Assembly: GCF_019104725.1 (NCBI RefSeq)
Contig: NZ_JAHRXF010000035.1
Span: forward strand, 1 to 63,017
Source: Streptomyces corallincola
GTDB taxonomy: Bacteria; Actinomycetota; Actinomycetes; Streptomycetales; Streptomycetaceae
Direction of reading: 5' to 3'
DNA: 63,017 nucleotides
The notes under the pieces were generated by a model that saw only the letters and a program-made list of their open reading frames with translations, ran no database searches and had not been told where the DNA came from. Shown here one piece after another: positions 41,023-49,255 of this stretch (within the stretch, counting starts at the first letter, position 1; every line of letters begins with the position of its first letter). Position numbers and translations under genes: made by a program.

Positions 41023-42695
41023 TCACCTTCGACCAGGTCACCGTCCACTACGACGACGCCTCCCGGCCCGCTCTGCGAGAGGTGGACCTCACGGTGGAGG
41101 AGGGCGAACTCTGTCTCGTCGTCGGTCACACGGGCGTCGGCAAGTCCACTCTGCTGGGGGCCGTGAACGGCCTCGTCCCGCACTTCACCGGCGGCACGCT
41201 CTACGGGCGCGTCATCGTGGACGGACGCGACACGGCACACCACCCACCGCGTGAACTCGCCGACGTGGTGGGCGTGGTGGGCCAGGACCCGATCGACGGG
41301 TTCGTCACGGACACCGTCGAGGAGGAACTCGCCTACACCCTGGAACAACTCGCGGTACCGGCGCCCACCATGCGCAAGCGCGTCGAGGAGACCCTCGACC
41401 TGCTCGGCCTCGCCGATCTGAGACACCGTGCCCTGCACGAACTCTCCGGCGGGCAGCAGCAGCGGGTCGCCATCGGATCGGTCCTCACCGCGCACCCCAG
41501 GGTTCTCGTCCTCGACGAACCCACCTCCGCCCTGGACCCCACGGCGGCGGAGGAGGTCCTGGCCGCCGTCACCCGCCTGGTCCACGACCTCGGTGTCACC
41601 GTGCTGATGGCCGAACACCGCCTCGAACGCGTCGTCCAGTACGCCGACCGTGTCATCCACCTGCCGGGCGGCGGCCAAGTGGTGAGCGGACTCCCCGCCG
41701 ACATCCTGCGGACCTCGTCCATCGCACCGCCGATCGTCGAACTGGGCCGCGCGGCCGACTGGTCCCCTCTGCCCCTGTCCATCCGAGACGCCCGGCGCGC
41801 CGCGACCGGGCTGCGCACCCGGCTCACCGGACGGACACCGCTTCCCGCGCGCAGCGGGCCCGCGCCCGAAGGCCCGGCCCTGCTCACCGCGCGCGGCGTG
41901 ACCGTGAGCTATCAGGGCGTCCCCGCCGTCCGGGGAGTGGACCTCGCACTCCGCGGTGGCGAGGTCACGGCGCTCATGGGCCGCAACGGCTCCGGCAAGT
42001 CCTCCCTTCTGTGGGCGTTGCAGGGCTCGGGCCCCCGCCGGGCGGGAAGCGTCACGGTGGACACCGGGGCCGGAAGCACGAGCGATCCGCACGCCGTGTC
42101 CGCGTCCGATGCCCGTCGCATGGTCGGCCTGGTCCCCCAGACCCCGGCAGACCTGCTGTATCTGGAGAGCGTCCGGCAGGAACTGGACCAGGCGGACTCG
42201 GAGTCGGGCAGGGGCGGGACCGCTGTCCCCACGGTCGGCCTCGGTGACAGCGCACGGGCGATCCTGGACCGGCTGGCTCCGGGCATCGACGACAGCACGC
42301 ACCCCCGTGACCTGTCCGAGGGACAGAAACTGGCCCTGGTCCTCGCCGTCCAGCTCTCCGCCGCTCCCCGCGTCCTCCTGCTGGACGAGCCGACCCGCGG
42401 ACTCGACTACCGTGCGAAGAACCAGCTCATCGGCATGGTTGACGCGTTGGCCGCGGAGGGTCGCGCGGTCGTGATCTCCACCCACGACGTCGAGTTCGTG
42501 GCCCGCGCCGCGGACCGGGTGGTGGTGATGGCGGAAGGAGACATCGTGGCCGACGGACCGACCACCGAAGTCATCGTCGCCTCTCCCGCGTTCGCCCCGC
42601 AGACCGCCAAGATCCTCGCGCCGCTGCCGTATCTGACGGTCGAGCAAGTGGTGTCGGGCCTCGACCACCCGTCCGGCACCGGGGCCGGCGCATGA
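41019..42695 (+). CDS. Fused double ATPase of the ECF transporter (EcfA-EcfA')
   Basis: A 558-residue tandem ATPase. First half: Walker A GHTGVGKST (~37), signature LSGGQQQRVAIG, Walker B VLVLDEPTSALD, switch His in MAEHRLERV. Second half: Walker A GRNGSGKSS (~325), signature LSEGQKLALV, Walker B VLLLDEPTRGLD, STHDVEF. The second signature has Glu for the usual first Gly (LSGGQ), so the two sites are probably not equal. Such fusions replace separate EcfA and EcfA' in many actinobacteria. GTG 41019 overlaps the T-component stop. Confidence 0.92.
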   Translation: MITFDQVTVHYDDASRPALREVDLTVEEGELCLVVGHTGVGKSTLLGAVNGLVPHFTGGTLYGRVIVDGRDTAHHPPRELADVVGVVGQDPIDGFVTDTVEEELAYTLEQLAVPAPTMRKRVEETLDLLGLADLRHRALHELSGGQQQRVAIGSVLTAHPRVLVLDEPTSALDPTAAEEVLAAVTRLVHDLGVTVLMAEHRLERVVQYADRVIHLPGGGQVVSGLPADILRTSSIAPPIVELGRAADWSPLPLSIRDARRAATGLRTRLTGRTPLPARSGPAPEGPALLTARGVTVSYQGVPAVRGVDLALRGGEVTALMGRNGSGKSSLLWALQGSGPRRAGSVTVDTGAGSTSDPHAVSASDARRMVGLVPQTPADLLYLESVRQELDQADSESGRGGTAVPTVGLGDSARAILDRLAPGIDDSTHPRDLSEGQKLALVLAVQLSAAPRVLLLDEPTRGLDYRAKNQLIGMVDALAAEGRAVVISTHDVEFVARAADRVVVMAEGDIVADGPTTEVIVASPAFAPQTAKILAPLPYLTVEQVVSGLDHPSGTGAGA

Positions 42696-43516
42696 CCGCC
42701 TCGCTCGGTTCGGCCATCCGACTGGGGCCGCGGGCCGCGGTCGTCATCGCCCTGTCCGCCTTCCTCGGAATCATCGCGTTCTTCTGGCCGTTCGTCGTCG
42801 CGCCGGGAAAGTTCGGGTCCAACTACGCACCGCCGCTGATCTTCGGCGTCCTGCTGGTGCTCGTGCTGTGCGTCGTGCTCTCCGAGATCGCCGAGGGCGG
42901 CATCAGCTCCAAGGCGCTCGCCATGCTGGGCGTGCTCTCCGCCGTCAACGCGGCACTGCGCCCGCTCGGCGCGGGAACGGCCGGGGTGGAGACGGTGTTC
43001 TTCGTGCTGGTCCTCGCCGGGCGTGTCTACGGTCCGGGGTTCGGTTTCACCCTGGGCTGCACTTCGCTGTTCGCGTCGGCGCTGATCACCGGCGGGGTCG
43101 GGCCGTGGATGCCATATCAGATGTTCGGGTGCGCGTTCGTCGGGATGCTCGCCGGGTTCCTGCCGCGCGCGACCGGGCGCCGCGAGGTGCTGCTGCTCGC
43201 CGGGTACGGCTCGCTCTCCGGCTACCTCTTCGGGTTCCTGCTCAACCTCTCGTTCTGGCCGTTCTCCCTGGACCCCAACAGCTCCATCGCCTACCTCCCC
43301 GGCCTGCCGTTCACCGAACAGTGGCACCGCTACGTCGCCTTCGACCTCGCCACCTCCCTCGGCTGGGACACCGGGCGCGCGGTGACCAACTTCGTCTGCG
43401 TCCTCCTCGCCGGACCCGCCGTACTCACCACCTTCCGACGCGCCGCACGGCGAGCCCGCTTCCAGGCCCCGATACGCTTCGCCGCCCCGGAGAACTCCGG
43501 AGTCGAACCGCGCTGA
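42692..43516 (+). CDS. ECF transporter S component (substrate-binding), putative cobamide/B12 type
   Basis: A 274-residue membrane protein with about seven TM segments, longer than typical vitamin S components (~180-200). ALRPLGAGTAG, GRVYGPGFGFTLG and GGVGPWMPYQMFGCAF match the S-component family often seen with fused EcfA in actinobacteria. The first helix lacks an obvious Ala-motif, but SAFLGIIAFF is similar. Because the operon begins with a cobalamin riboswitch and surface B12-type proteins, the substrate is inferred to be cobalamin, another corrinoid, or cobalt. It overlaps the ATPase gene by 4 bp and ends the operon. Confidence 0.82.
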   Translation: MTASLGSAIRLGPRAAVVIALSAFLGIIAFFWPFVVAPGKFGSNYAPPLIFGVLLVLVLCVVLSEIAEGGISSKALAMLGVLSAVNAALRPLGAGTAGVETVFFVLVLAGRVYGPGFGFTLGCTSLFASALITGGVGPWMPYQMFGCAFVGMLAGFLPRATGRREVLLLAGYGSLSGYLFGFLLNLSFWPFSLDPNSSIAYLPGLPFTEQWHRYVAFDLATSLGWDTGRAVTNFVCVLLAGPAVLTTFRRAARRARFQAPIRFAAPENSGVEPR

Positions 43517-43658
43517 GCTCTTTTGCCCGCAGGCCGTCAACGCCGCCGGAACAGCGGAGTTCGAGCCGGTACAGCTCGTCGAGCAGGTCGCATGTGAATT
43601 CTCGCATCGTCCCCTGACCTGCCGGGGTGAGCTGCTCCGGACCACTGTGTTCCTCGGG

Positions 43659-44033
43659 TCAGGAGACGGGCAGCTCACCCCGGACGGTACGGGCGGCGGC
43701 CACCAGATTCTCCAGGGAGGCACGGGTCTCGGTACAGCTGCGGGTCTTCAGACCGCAGTCGGGGTTGACCCACAGCCGTTCAGCGGGGATGCCCTTGAGA
43801 GCGCTCCGCAGAAGCTCCGCAGCCTCGTCGGCGCTCGGGACGCGCGGGGAGTGGATGTCGTACACGCCGGGTCCGGCCTGGCGCGGGTAGCCGTGGGCGA
43901 CGAGTTCGCGGGCGACCTGCATATGGGAGCGAGCCGCTTCCAGGCTGATGACGTCGGCGTCGAGGTCGTCGATGGCCTGGACGATGTCGCCGAACTCGGC
44001 GTAGCACATGTGAGTGTCCATTGCCATGCCCAT
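43659..44033 (-). pseudogene. metE: 3' fragment of cobalamin-independent methionine synthase MetE
   Basis: About 120 codons remain of a ~770-residue enzyme: THMCYAEFGDIVQAIDDLDA, VISLEAARSHMQVARELVA, GVYDIHSPRVPS and NPDCGLKTRSCTETRASLEN with a natural stop. The zinc Cys of NPDCG and the His of THMCY are still present, but everything upstream is lost at a transposase-like junction. In Streptomyces metE is normally under B12 riboswitch control and replaces MetH when B12 is lacking. Its decay beside a B12-uptake locus fits reliance on B12. A second intact metE elsewhere cannot be excluded. Confidence 0.8.
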
Positions 44034-44050
44034 TCTCGGCGGCGGCAGCC

Positions 44051-44140
44051 GGTGAGACTGGCCGGGGAGAGCCCGGCCACGCTGCCCAGGAACTGCTCCA
44101 GGGCGGGCACGAAGTCGCTGGATGACAGGCCGTGCAGGTC
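44051..44140 (-). mobile_element. IS256-family transposase fragment
   Basis: DLHGLSSSDFVPALEQFLGS and VAGLSPASLT on the minus strand match the N-terminal part of IS256/Mutator transposases (DFxPALEQFLGxxAGLS). Only ~30 codons are left. It abuts the metE fragment on one side and an IS5-like fragment on the other. Confidence 0.55.
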
Positions 44141-44312
44141 CGCTCGCAGGCCAAGATCTGGGCCCTGATCGGACCCTCCATCGCCACCCTCAAAAACTGG
44201 CGCCTCCTGCGCAAACTCCGTTACAGCACCACCCGCACCACCAGCCTCCAGGCCGTCCTCACTCTTCACCTCACCTGCTCAAACCGACGTTGGAAAAGGC
44301 TTATTGACTCGC
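44132..44312 (+). mobile_element. IS5-family transposase C-terminal fragment
   Basis: The plus-strand frame reads RSQAKIWALIGPSIATLKNW, RLLRKLRYSTTRTTS and AVLTLHLTCSNRRWKRL, the typical end of Streptomyces IS5-type (DDE) transposases. The catalytic part is missing. I see no terminal inverted repeats. Together with the IS256 piece it marks a site of repeated insertion and decay. Confidence 0.65.
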
Positions 44313-44324
44313 TACCATCTCACA

Positions 44325-44873
44325 ATGGCCGGAACAAGCAAACGAAGCAACGGGCCCGAACCCCGTGCGCTGGCCCGCGCCACCCGCGATGAACTCGGAA
44401 GATTCGAGCGACTGCTACCCCGTCGGCCCGGCATTGGCGGGGCGGTGGCGTGTCTGGTGATCCTCGTCGTTGTCATGAATCTGATCCACAGCGAGGTGGA
44501 CAACTTCTGGGGCCGCAGCGCTGAGGTGGTGGGCCCTTTGATCATTGTCATATGGATTTACGTCTGGTTTAAGCGTGTACGCGGGGGGCTCTACCTTTTC
44601 TCGGAGGGCTTCGTAGACGTGGCCGGTGGACGGGTGGTCAGCGTGGCGTGGTCGGAAATCACGTCAATAGAGGCCGAGGTATGGTATTTCTCCATTAGCT
44701 TGATTCCGATCGGCGTGTCTTCTGCCTACAAGGTGGCGTTCACGGAGCGAAAGACCGGACATCACAACGAGTGGACGCTCAACACCACGTATTACAACGT
44801 ACATGAGCTCGCCAAACTAATGTCCAAGCGTTCCCGCATCCCGGTGACCGGCAACACCAACCCATACTACTGA
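44325..44873 (+). CDS. Two-TM hypothetical protein of lower GC
   Basis: A 182-residue protein (ATG 44325; TTG 44304 behind GGAAAAGG is a strong alternative). A charged N-terminus, TM helices at ~40-58 and ~72-88, then a C-terminal beta-rich part (LYLFSEGFVDVAGGRVVSVA, WSEITSIEAEVW, YKVAFTERKTG) that looks like a PH-type fold, as in DUF6585-like actinobacterial proteins. The base composition is visibly lower in GC, with A/T-ending codons (ATT, TTT, AAA), unlike its neighbours. Lying behind transposase scars, it was probably acquired laterally. Function unknown. Confidence 0.7.
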   Translation: MAGTSKRSNGPEPRALARATRDELGRFERLLPRRPGIGGAVACLVILVVVMNLIHSEVDNFWGRSAEVVGPLIIVIWIYVWFKRVRGGLYLFSEGFVDVAGGRVVSVAWSEITSIEAEVWYFSISLIPIGVSSAYKVAFTERKTGHHNEWTLNTTYYNVHELAKLMSKRSRIPVTGNTNPYY

Positions 44874-45139
44874 TCTTTTCGTAATTTCGGTGACTGCGGT
44901 GGCTGTGTGGGCGGGAGGCTGGCGGGGTCGCGTATTAATCTTCCTTTTCGGTTACTGGTTCCCCTTCCTCTTTTGCCGCGGCCTCAGTTGGCGGAACCGT
45001 GTCGCCCCGCCGCCTGCTGCGCACAATCGGCTCAGGTTGTCCGGCCGGTGGCGCTCAGCGTCTCGGCGATCAGGAATGCTTTGCGCGAGGCCGTTTTCAT
45101 GACGTGCTGGAGAAGGGGGGCCTCGCGGGAATCCGGGAA
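44874..45139. other. Intergenic stretch, no recognised gene
   Basis: A continuation of the lower-GC segment, then a return to normal composition. Short frames exist on both strands; none shows a family motif. A 21-codon minus-strand frame (MKTASRKAFLIAETL...) may be the tail of another remnant. Confidence 0.5.
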
Positions 45140-45697
45140 TCAGGGCCACAGCAATTGCTTGGTCCATCCCTCGGGCGTCGCCAGGTAGGCGAGCCGGGTG
45201 TGGCGGCGTTCCTTGTCGCCCTGCCGGAACTCCACCGAATCCGGACGCAACGAGTAGAGCGTCCAGCCCGGCGCCACGAGGTCCGGATCGTTCTTGATGC
45301 GGACGAGTGAGGTCTCCACCTGCGCGTCCCACTCGGCCGGATCGGCGAGCGGCATCGACTGCCGCCCGAGCAGGGCCTCCGCCCGTGCCCCCGCGCCACG
45401 TGAGAGGAAGTCCGCGGCGCACCGCTCGGGCGTCGCACGTACGACCGGGCCGCGCACCCGGACCTGGCGGGCGAGCGGCGACCAGTAGAAGGTCAGCGCC
45501 GCGTAGGGACGGGCGGCGAGGTCGCGGCCCTTGACGCTGCCCTCGTCCGAGGCGAACTCCCAGCCCTCAGGGCTCACATCCTTGAGGATGAGCACCCGCG
45601 CGGTCGGATCGCCACCCGCGTCCGCCGTCGCCAACGTCATGGCATGCGGCTCCCGCACCCCGGCACGCAAGGCGTTGAGCAGCCACTCGGTGAACAA
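45140..45697 (-). CDS. pdxH: Pyridoxamine 5'-phosphate oxidase (PdxH-like), 5' end uncertain
   Basis: Makes pyridoxal 5'-phosphate from pyridoxamine or pyridoxine phosphate with FMN. Visible: ARVLILKDVSPEGWEFAS (FMN phosphate loop), ALTFYWSPLARQVRVRG, and ERRHTRLAYLATPEGW with a shortened C-terminal tail. The similarity extends upstream of TTG 45697 (TPTPEFYPSKAPDTPYELFT), but there is no ATG or GTG in frame before it enters the next gene. A 16-bp direct repeat lies in this stretch. Either TTG 45697 is used, or a small duplication or deletion has damaged the true start. The usual C-terminal R-L-x-P catalytic end is also short. Confidence 0.7.
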   Translation of the reverse strand: MFTEWLLNALRAGVREPHAMTLATADAGGDPTARVLILKDVSPEGWEFASDEGSVKGRDLAARPYAALTFYWSPLARQVRVRGPVVRATPERCAADFLSRGAGARAEALLGRQSMPLADPAEWDAQVETSLVRIKNDPDLVAPGWTLYSLRPDSVEFRQGDKERRHTRLAYLATPEGWTKQLLWP

Positions 45698-45740
45698 CTC
45701 GTACGGCGTGTCCGGCGCCTTCGACGGATAGAACTCCGGA

Positions 45741-45782
45741 GTCGGAGTACCGCTCAGCGCGGATCCGTCGGAGTACCGCTCA
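45741..45782. repeat. 16-bp direct repeat at the pdxH 5' end
   Basis: GTCGGAGTACCGCTCA occurs at 45741-45756 and again at 45767-45782, separated by 10 bp. The second copy includes the stop codon of the anti-sigma-type gene. A short tandem duplication here would explain the missing pdxH start codon. Confidence 0.85.
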
Positions 45783-46175
45783 ACACGAATCGGTGAGCGG
45801 CATGCGGGCCGTGATGCGTTTGCCGACCGGTTCGGTGCGGATGCTCAGGTTCTCCGCGACGGCCTGGACGATCTCCAGGCCGTGCTGGCCGATGCGGTTG
45901 GGGTCGGCGTCGCGGGCCTCGGGGACGGTGGGGTCGCTGTCCCAGACCACGATGTCCACGGCGTGCGCCAGAAGGTGCAGTTCCAGGAGGACCGGTCCGG
46001 CGGCGTACTTGGCCGCGTTGGTGACCAGTTCGCTGACGACCAGCTGCGTCAGATCGCGCGCCCTGTCGGACACCGCGACCCGGAATCCGTCGCGGACCCG
46101 GTCGAGGAAGTCCACGGCGAAATGGCGGGCCTCGGAAATCGATCCGTAGCCGCCGTACAGAGCGATGCTCGCCAT
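45780..46175 (-). CDS. RsbW/SpoIIAB-type ATP-binding serine kinase domain protein
   Basis: A 131-residue single HATPase_c domain: the N box ELVTNAAKYA (~48-57), the metal/nucleotide segment VDIVVWDSDP, and the G box RIGQHGLEIVQAVAE. Proteins of this kind bind a sigma factor or phosphorylate a STAS partner. The ATG at 46175 follows GGAGGAG. It diverges from a STAS protein and lies near a SpoIIE phosphatase, forming a complete partner-switching set. No cognate sigma factor is visible nearby. Confidence 0.85.
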   Translation of the reverse strand: MASIALYGGYGSISEARHFAVDFLDRVRDGFRVAVSDRARDLTQLVVSELVTNAAKYAAGPVLLELHLLAHAVDIVVWDSDPTVPEARDADPNRIGQHGLEIVQAVAENLSIRTEPVGKRITARMPLTDSC

Positions 46176-46378
46176 CCGCTGCTCCTCCGGCACTTCATGG
46201 CCGTCGTCGGCCGCTGTTCTCAACTCATCGCCCCGTTCCCCGTCGAAGCGCCCGTACCCCTGTTCTGTCCGGCCACACCCGGAAAATCGAGTTCTCCTCG
46301 TCACATCCGCGCCGGGGCCGGGTTCCACGCGGGCCTGGCAGAATCGGCGTCCGGACGTCAGTACAGGAGACACTTGCG

Positions 46379-46759
46379 GTGGGCGACATCCCCGAGCCGA
46401 ATAGACCAGGACAGCTGTCCAGCACGGATCGCGCGGTCGGCGACGCGCGTGTCGTGGCCCTCAGCGGCGAGATCGACCACAGCGTGCGCGAGGTGTTCCT
46501 CGCGGCGCTGCTCCCGGCCCCCACCGCCACCGCCACAGGGGCGGACGTCCAGCGGATCGTGGTGGACTTCGGCGGTGTGTCCTTCATGGACTCCACCGGC
46601 ATCAACGACCTGCTCACCGCGCACATGCGGGCGGCCGACACCGGCGGCTGGCTCCGGGTCGCGGGCGCCAGCGCTCCCGTCCGACGCGTCCTGGAACTCG
46701 TCGGCATCGATACGGTCATCAGCTGCTACGCCACCGTCGAAGAGGCCCTGGCCGCCTGA
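46379..46759 (+). CDS. STAS-domain anti-sigma factor antagonist (RsbV/BldG-like)
   Basis: A 126-residue STAS protein starting at GTG 46379. Residues ~20-120 give the fold: DARVVALSGEIDHSVREVFL, then IVVDFGGVSFMDSTGINDLL with the phosphorylatable Ser in DSTGI, and a C-terminal amphipathic helix (RRVLELVGIDTV). When unphosphorylated it should capture the RsbW-type kinase encoded divergently; the SpoIIE-type phosphatase downstream would reactivate it. Confidence 0.88.
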   Translation: MGDIPEPNRPGQLSSTDRAVGDARVVALSGEIDHSVREVFLAALLPAPTATATGADVQRIVVDFGGVSFMDSTGINDLLTAHMRAADTGGWLRVAGASAPVRRVLELVGIDTVISCYATVEEALAA

Positions 46760-46939
46760 ACACGGCCTCCGCACAGGTGCCCAGGGCCCTGAGGCCCCCG
46801 CCACGGTGAGGCCGCCCCCGCCACCACCGATGGCCCCACTGCCGCCGAGGTCCCAGACATCACCAAGGTCCTCGACAGCCCCGCCGTCCCCGAGGTCCGC
46901 CGCCTCCGCAGTTCCCACCACCGCCCTCCGCGCCCCGCC

Positions 46940-48799
46940 TCACCGGGCGGGAATGCGCAGCGCGAGCAGCGCGATGTCGTCCGCCGGGCTGCTCCCCGCG
47001 ACCTGATCCGCGAGTTCGTCCAGCAGCCGGGGCAGCGGTCTGCTCCGGTGGGCGGCGAGCACGCGCCCGGCCAGGTCGGTGGCCGCGTCCATGTCGGTGC
47101 CCGGCCGTTCCACCAGGCCGTCGGTGTAGAGCAGCAGCAGACTGCCGGGCGGCAGACGGCGGCGGTGTTCGGTCCGGCGCTGTTCGCCCATGCCGGGGAA
47201 GACCAGGATGTCGTGCCGGTCGAGCCGGTGGACCGTGCCGTCGGGTGCCACCAGGAGCGGCGGCGGATGCCCCGCGTTGGTCCAGGTCAGCTCCCAGATC
47301 CCGGCCTCGGACGGCGGGCAGGGCCGCAGATGGGCGTGGACCAGGGTGCCGCTGACGCCGATGCGCAGGTGGGTGTTGACGCGCTCGAACGCGGTGACCG
47401 CCCGGCCGGGACCGGTGCCCGCGTGGTCGAGGTCGGCCTGCCGGAGCATGCTGCGGACCTGTCCCATCAGGGAGGCCGCCTTCATGTCGTGGCCGGTGAT
47501 GTCACCGATGGACACCGCGAGCGCCCTGCGGTCGGCGGGCGTCGCCGCGCCCTCCGGAGCAGGGAGCGGGTAGGCGTCGTACCAGTCGCCGCCCACGAGG
47601 TCGTCGGCGGCGGCGGGGCGGTACAGCGCGGCCATCTCCAGACCGGGCACGTCGGGCAGGTCGGTGAGCATCGCCTCCTGCATCTGCCGGGCCGCGTCCA
47701 CCCGGTTCTCGACGAACTGGGCGCGTTCGACCGCGCGGGCGGTGTATCCGGCGAGGGACGTCAGAACCGCCCGTTCCACGACGTCGATCGTGTGCGGGCG
47801 GTCCCAGCCCAGGACCAGGGCGCCCAGCGGGGCGACCGTGCCGGGCAGCGGTACGGCGACCGCGCACCGCAGTCCGAGCACGGCGAACGCCTCGACGGCG
47901 GCGGGACCGTAGTGGCTCTCCAGGTCGGCGATGCCGTCCACGTGAACCGTGCGGTTCTCCCGTACGGCGTGTGCGGTGGGCCAGGCGTCGGTGATGCGGT
48001 AGGCGCCGTTGAGGTGACCGATGGGCCCGTCGGCGTTCTCCTCGATCAGGCGGCGCAGATACTCCCCGTCCTCGACGACGACCAGACCGACGTAGGCGGG
48101 GTCGAGATCGCTGTGGACGAGGTTCTGGACCTGTCGGCGGACCTCGGCCAGGACGGTCGTGTTGGCCAGCGCGTCGGCGGCCCGCAGCAGAAGCTGGGAG
48201 TGGTCCAGCGCGGTGCGGTAGCGGCGGGCGGACTCGTCCGCCTCGGCACGCGCGGCGGCCTCGGAGGCGCGGGCCTGCTCGCGCTGGCGGGAGACGGACC
48301 GCAGCCGCAGTTCCGCCCCGCACGCCGCCGCAAGGTCCTGGAGCACGCCCAGTTCCCCGTCGGTCCACTGGCGGGGCTTGGTGTCTATGGCGCACAGCGA
48401 GCCCAGCACATGGCCTTCCTCGCCGACGAGGGGCATACCCGCGTATGCGATCACGTCGAGGTCCGGGACGGCCGGGCTGTCGCGGGTGCACGGGTCCTCG
48501 CGGGCGTCCGTCACCACCAGCGGTTCGCGCCCGGTGACGACGTGTCGGCACAGCGAGTGGGTGAGCGGTGTCTGACGGCTGGTCGCCCACGGCTCGGCCA
48601 GTCCGACCATGCCCGGGAACACCTGCCGTGCCGACTCGACCAGCGACACCAGCGCGACCGGCACACCCAGCACCTCGGCCACCAGCCGGGCGAACCGGTC
48701 CATACCGGCGTCCGCCCCGGCGGACAGTCCGGTCTCCGCGAGCGCGGCCAGTCGCCCGGCGTCCGTCATCGCGGTCACGGAACCCCTCTCTGCGTTCAT
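46940..48799 (-). CDS. GAF-GAF-SpoIIE (PP2C) serine phosphatase
   Basis: A 619-residue signalling phosphatase: a GAF domain (~15-165, HSLCRHVVTGREPLVV, LGSLCAIDTKPR), a short coiled linker (~170-205), a second GAF (~210-375) and a PP2C SpoIIE domain (~390-617). Metal sites are VGGDWYDA, GDITGHDMKA, LYTDGLVE and SPADDIALLAL. It dephosphorylates STAS antagonists in response to a ligand or redox signal sensed by the GAF domains. GTG 48778, with AGAGGGG just upstream, is an alternative start. Convergent with the STAS gene, its probable substrate. Confidence 0.9.
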   Translation of the reverse strand: MNAERGSVTAMTDAGRLAALAETGLSAGADAGMDRFARLVAEVLGVPVALVSLVESARQVFPGMVGLAEPWATSRQTPLTHSLCRHVVTGREPLVVTDAREDPCTRDSPAVPDLDVIAYAGMPLVGEEGHVLGSLCAIDTKPRQWTDGELGVLQDLAAACGAELRLRSVSRQREQARASEAAARAEADESARRYRTALDHSQLLLRAADALANTTVLAEVRRQVQNLVHSDLDPAYVGLVVVEDGEYLRRLIEENADGPIGHLNGAYRITDAWPTAHAVRENRTVHVDGIADLESHYGPAAVEAFAVLGLRCAVAVPLPGTVAPLGALVLGWDRPHTIDVVERAVLTSLAGYTARAVERAQFVENRVDAARQMQEAMLTDLPDVPGLEMAALYRPAAADDLVGGDWYDAYPLPAPEGAATPADRRALAVSIGDITGHDMKAASLMGQVRSMLRQADLDHAGTGPGRAVTAFERVNTHLRIGVSGTLVHAHLRPCPPSEAGIWELTWTNAGHPPPLLVAPDGTVHRLDRHDILVFPGMGEQRRTEHRRRLPPGSLLLLYTDGLVERPGTDMDAATDLAGRVLAAHRSRPLPRLLDELADQVAGSSPADDIALLALRIPAR

Positions 48800-49255
48800 C
48801 AGGGTCTACTTCCCAGGATTCACCACGGGACAGCATCGACCGCCCGGAGCCGCCGCGACGGTCTCACCCGGCGCGGCCGGTGACCCGTGCCCCGGCTGGG
48901 CGCGGGATGCTCATGGCACGGGCGGTCACCAGCTGCGGGCCGAGCGGCGCCGAGACGCTCCGCACGCTCGTCATGAGTCTGGCACGGGTGGACGGCGGCA
49001 CGGTGCCGGTGGGGCCGAGGGCGATGAAGTTGGTGACGGTAGCCCCGGGTTGTTCGCCACGAGCGGGACGAGGAGGCGAACTCCGGCGCGGGCAGCGGGA
49101 TGAGGGGCCTCGGCTCGCGCACGCGTGACGGTGCCCCCGAACCACCGCCCGACGTCACCGCCAACGGCGCTTCGGCTCGCGCGCGTCACATACCCTCGTC
49201 CGCCGATCTCCCGCCCCCGACCCACCGATTCGCGCGGCCGTACGGCGTTCCCGCG
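48800..49255. other. 456-bp stretch without a supported gene
   Basis: It holds divergent regulatory sequence for the phosphatase gene and DNA downstream of the ANTAR gene. A 93-codon minus-strand frame (48864-49145) includes TVTNFIALGPTGTVPPSTRA, which looks protein-like, but I cannot link it to a family and it has no good ribosome site. It may be a remnant. Confidence 0.5.

Noticed and set aside
48864..49145. 93-codon minus-strand frame
   Set aside because: Part of it looks protein-like, but no family, no ribosome site, and a shadow composition elsewhere. Listed only as an unassigned stretch.
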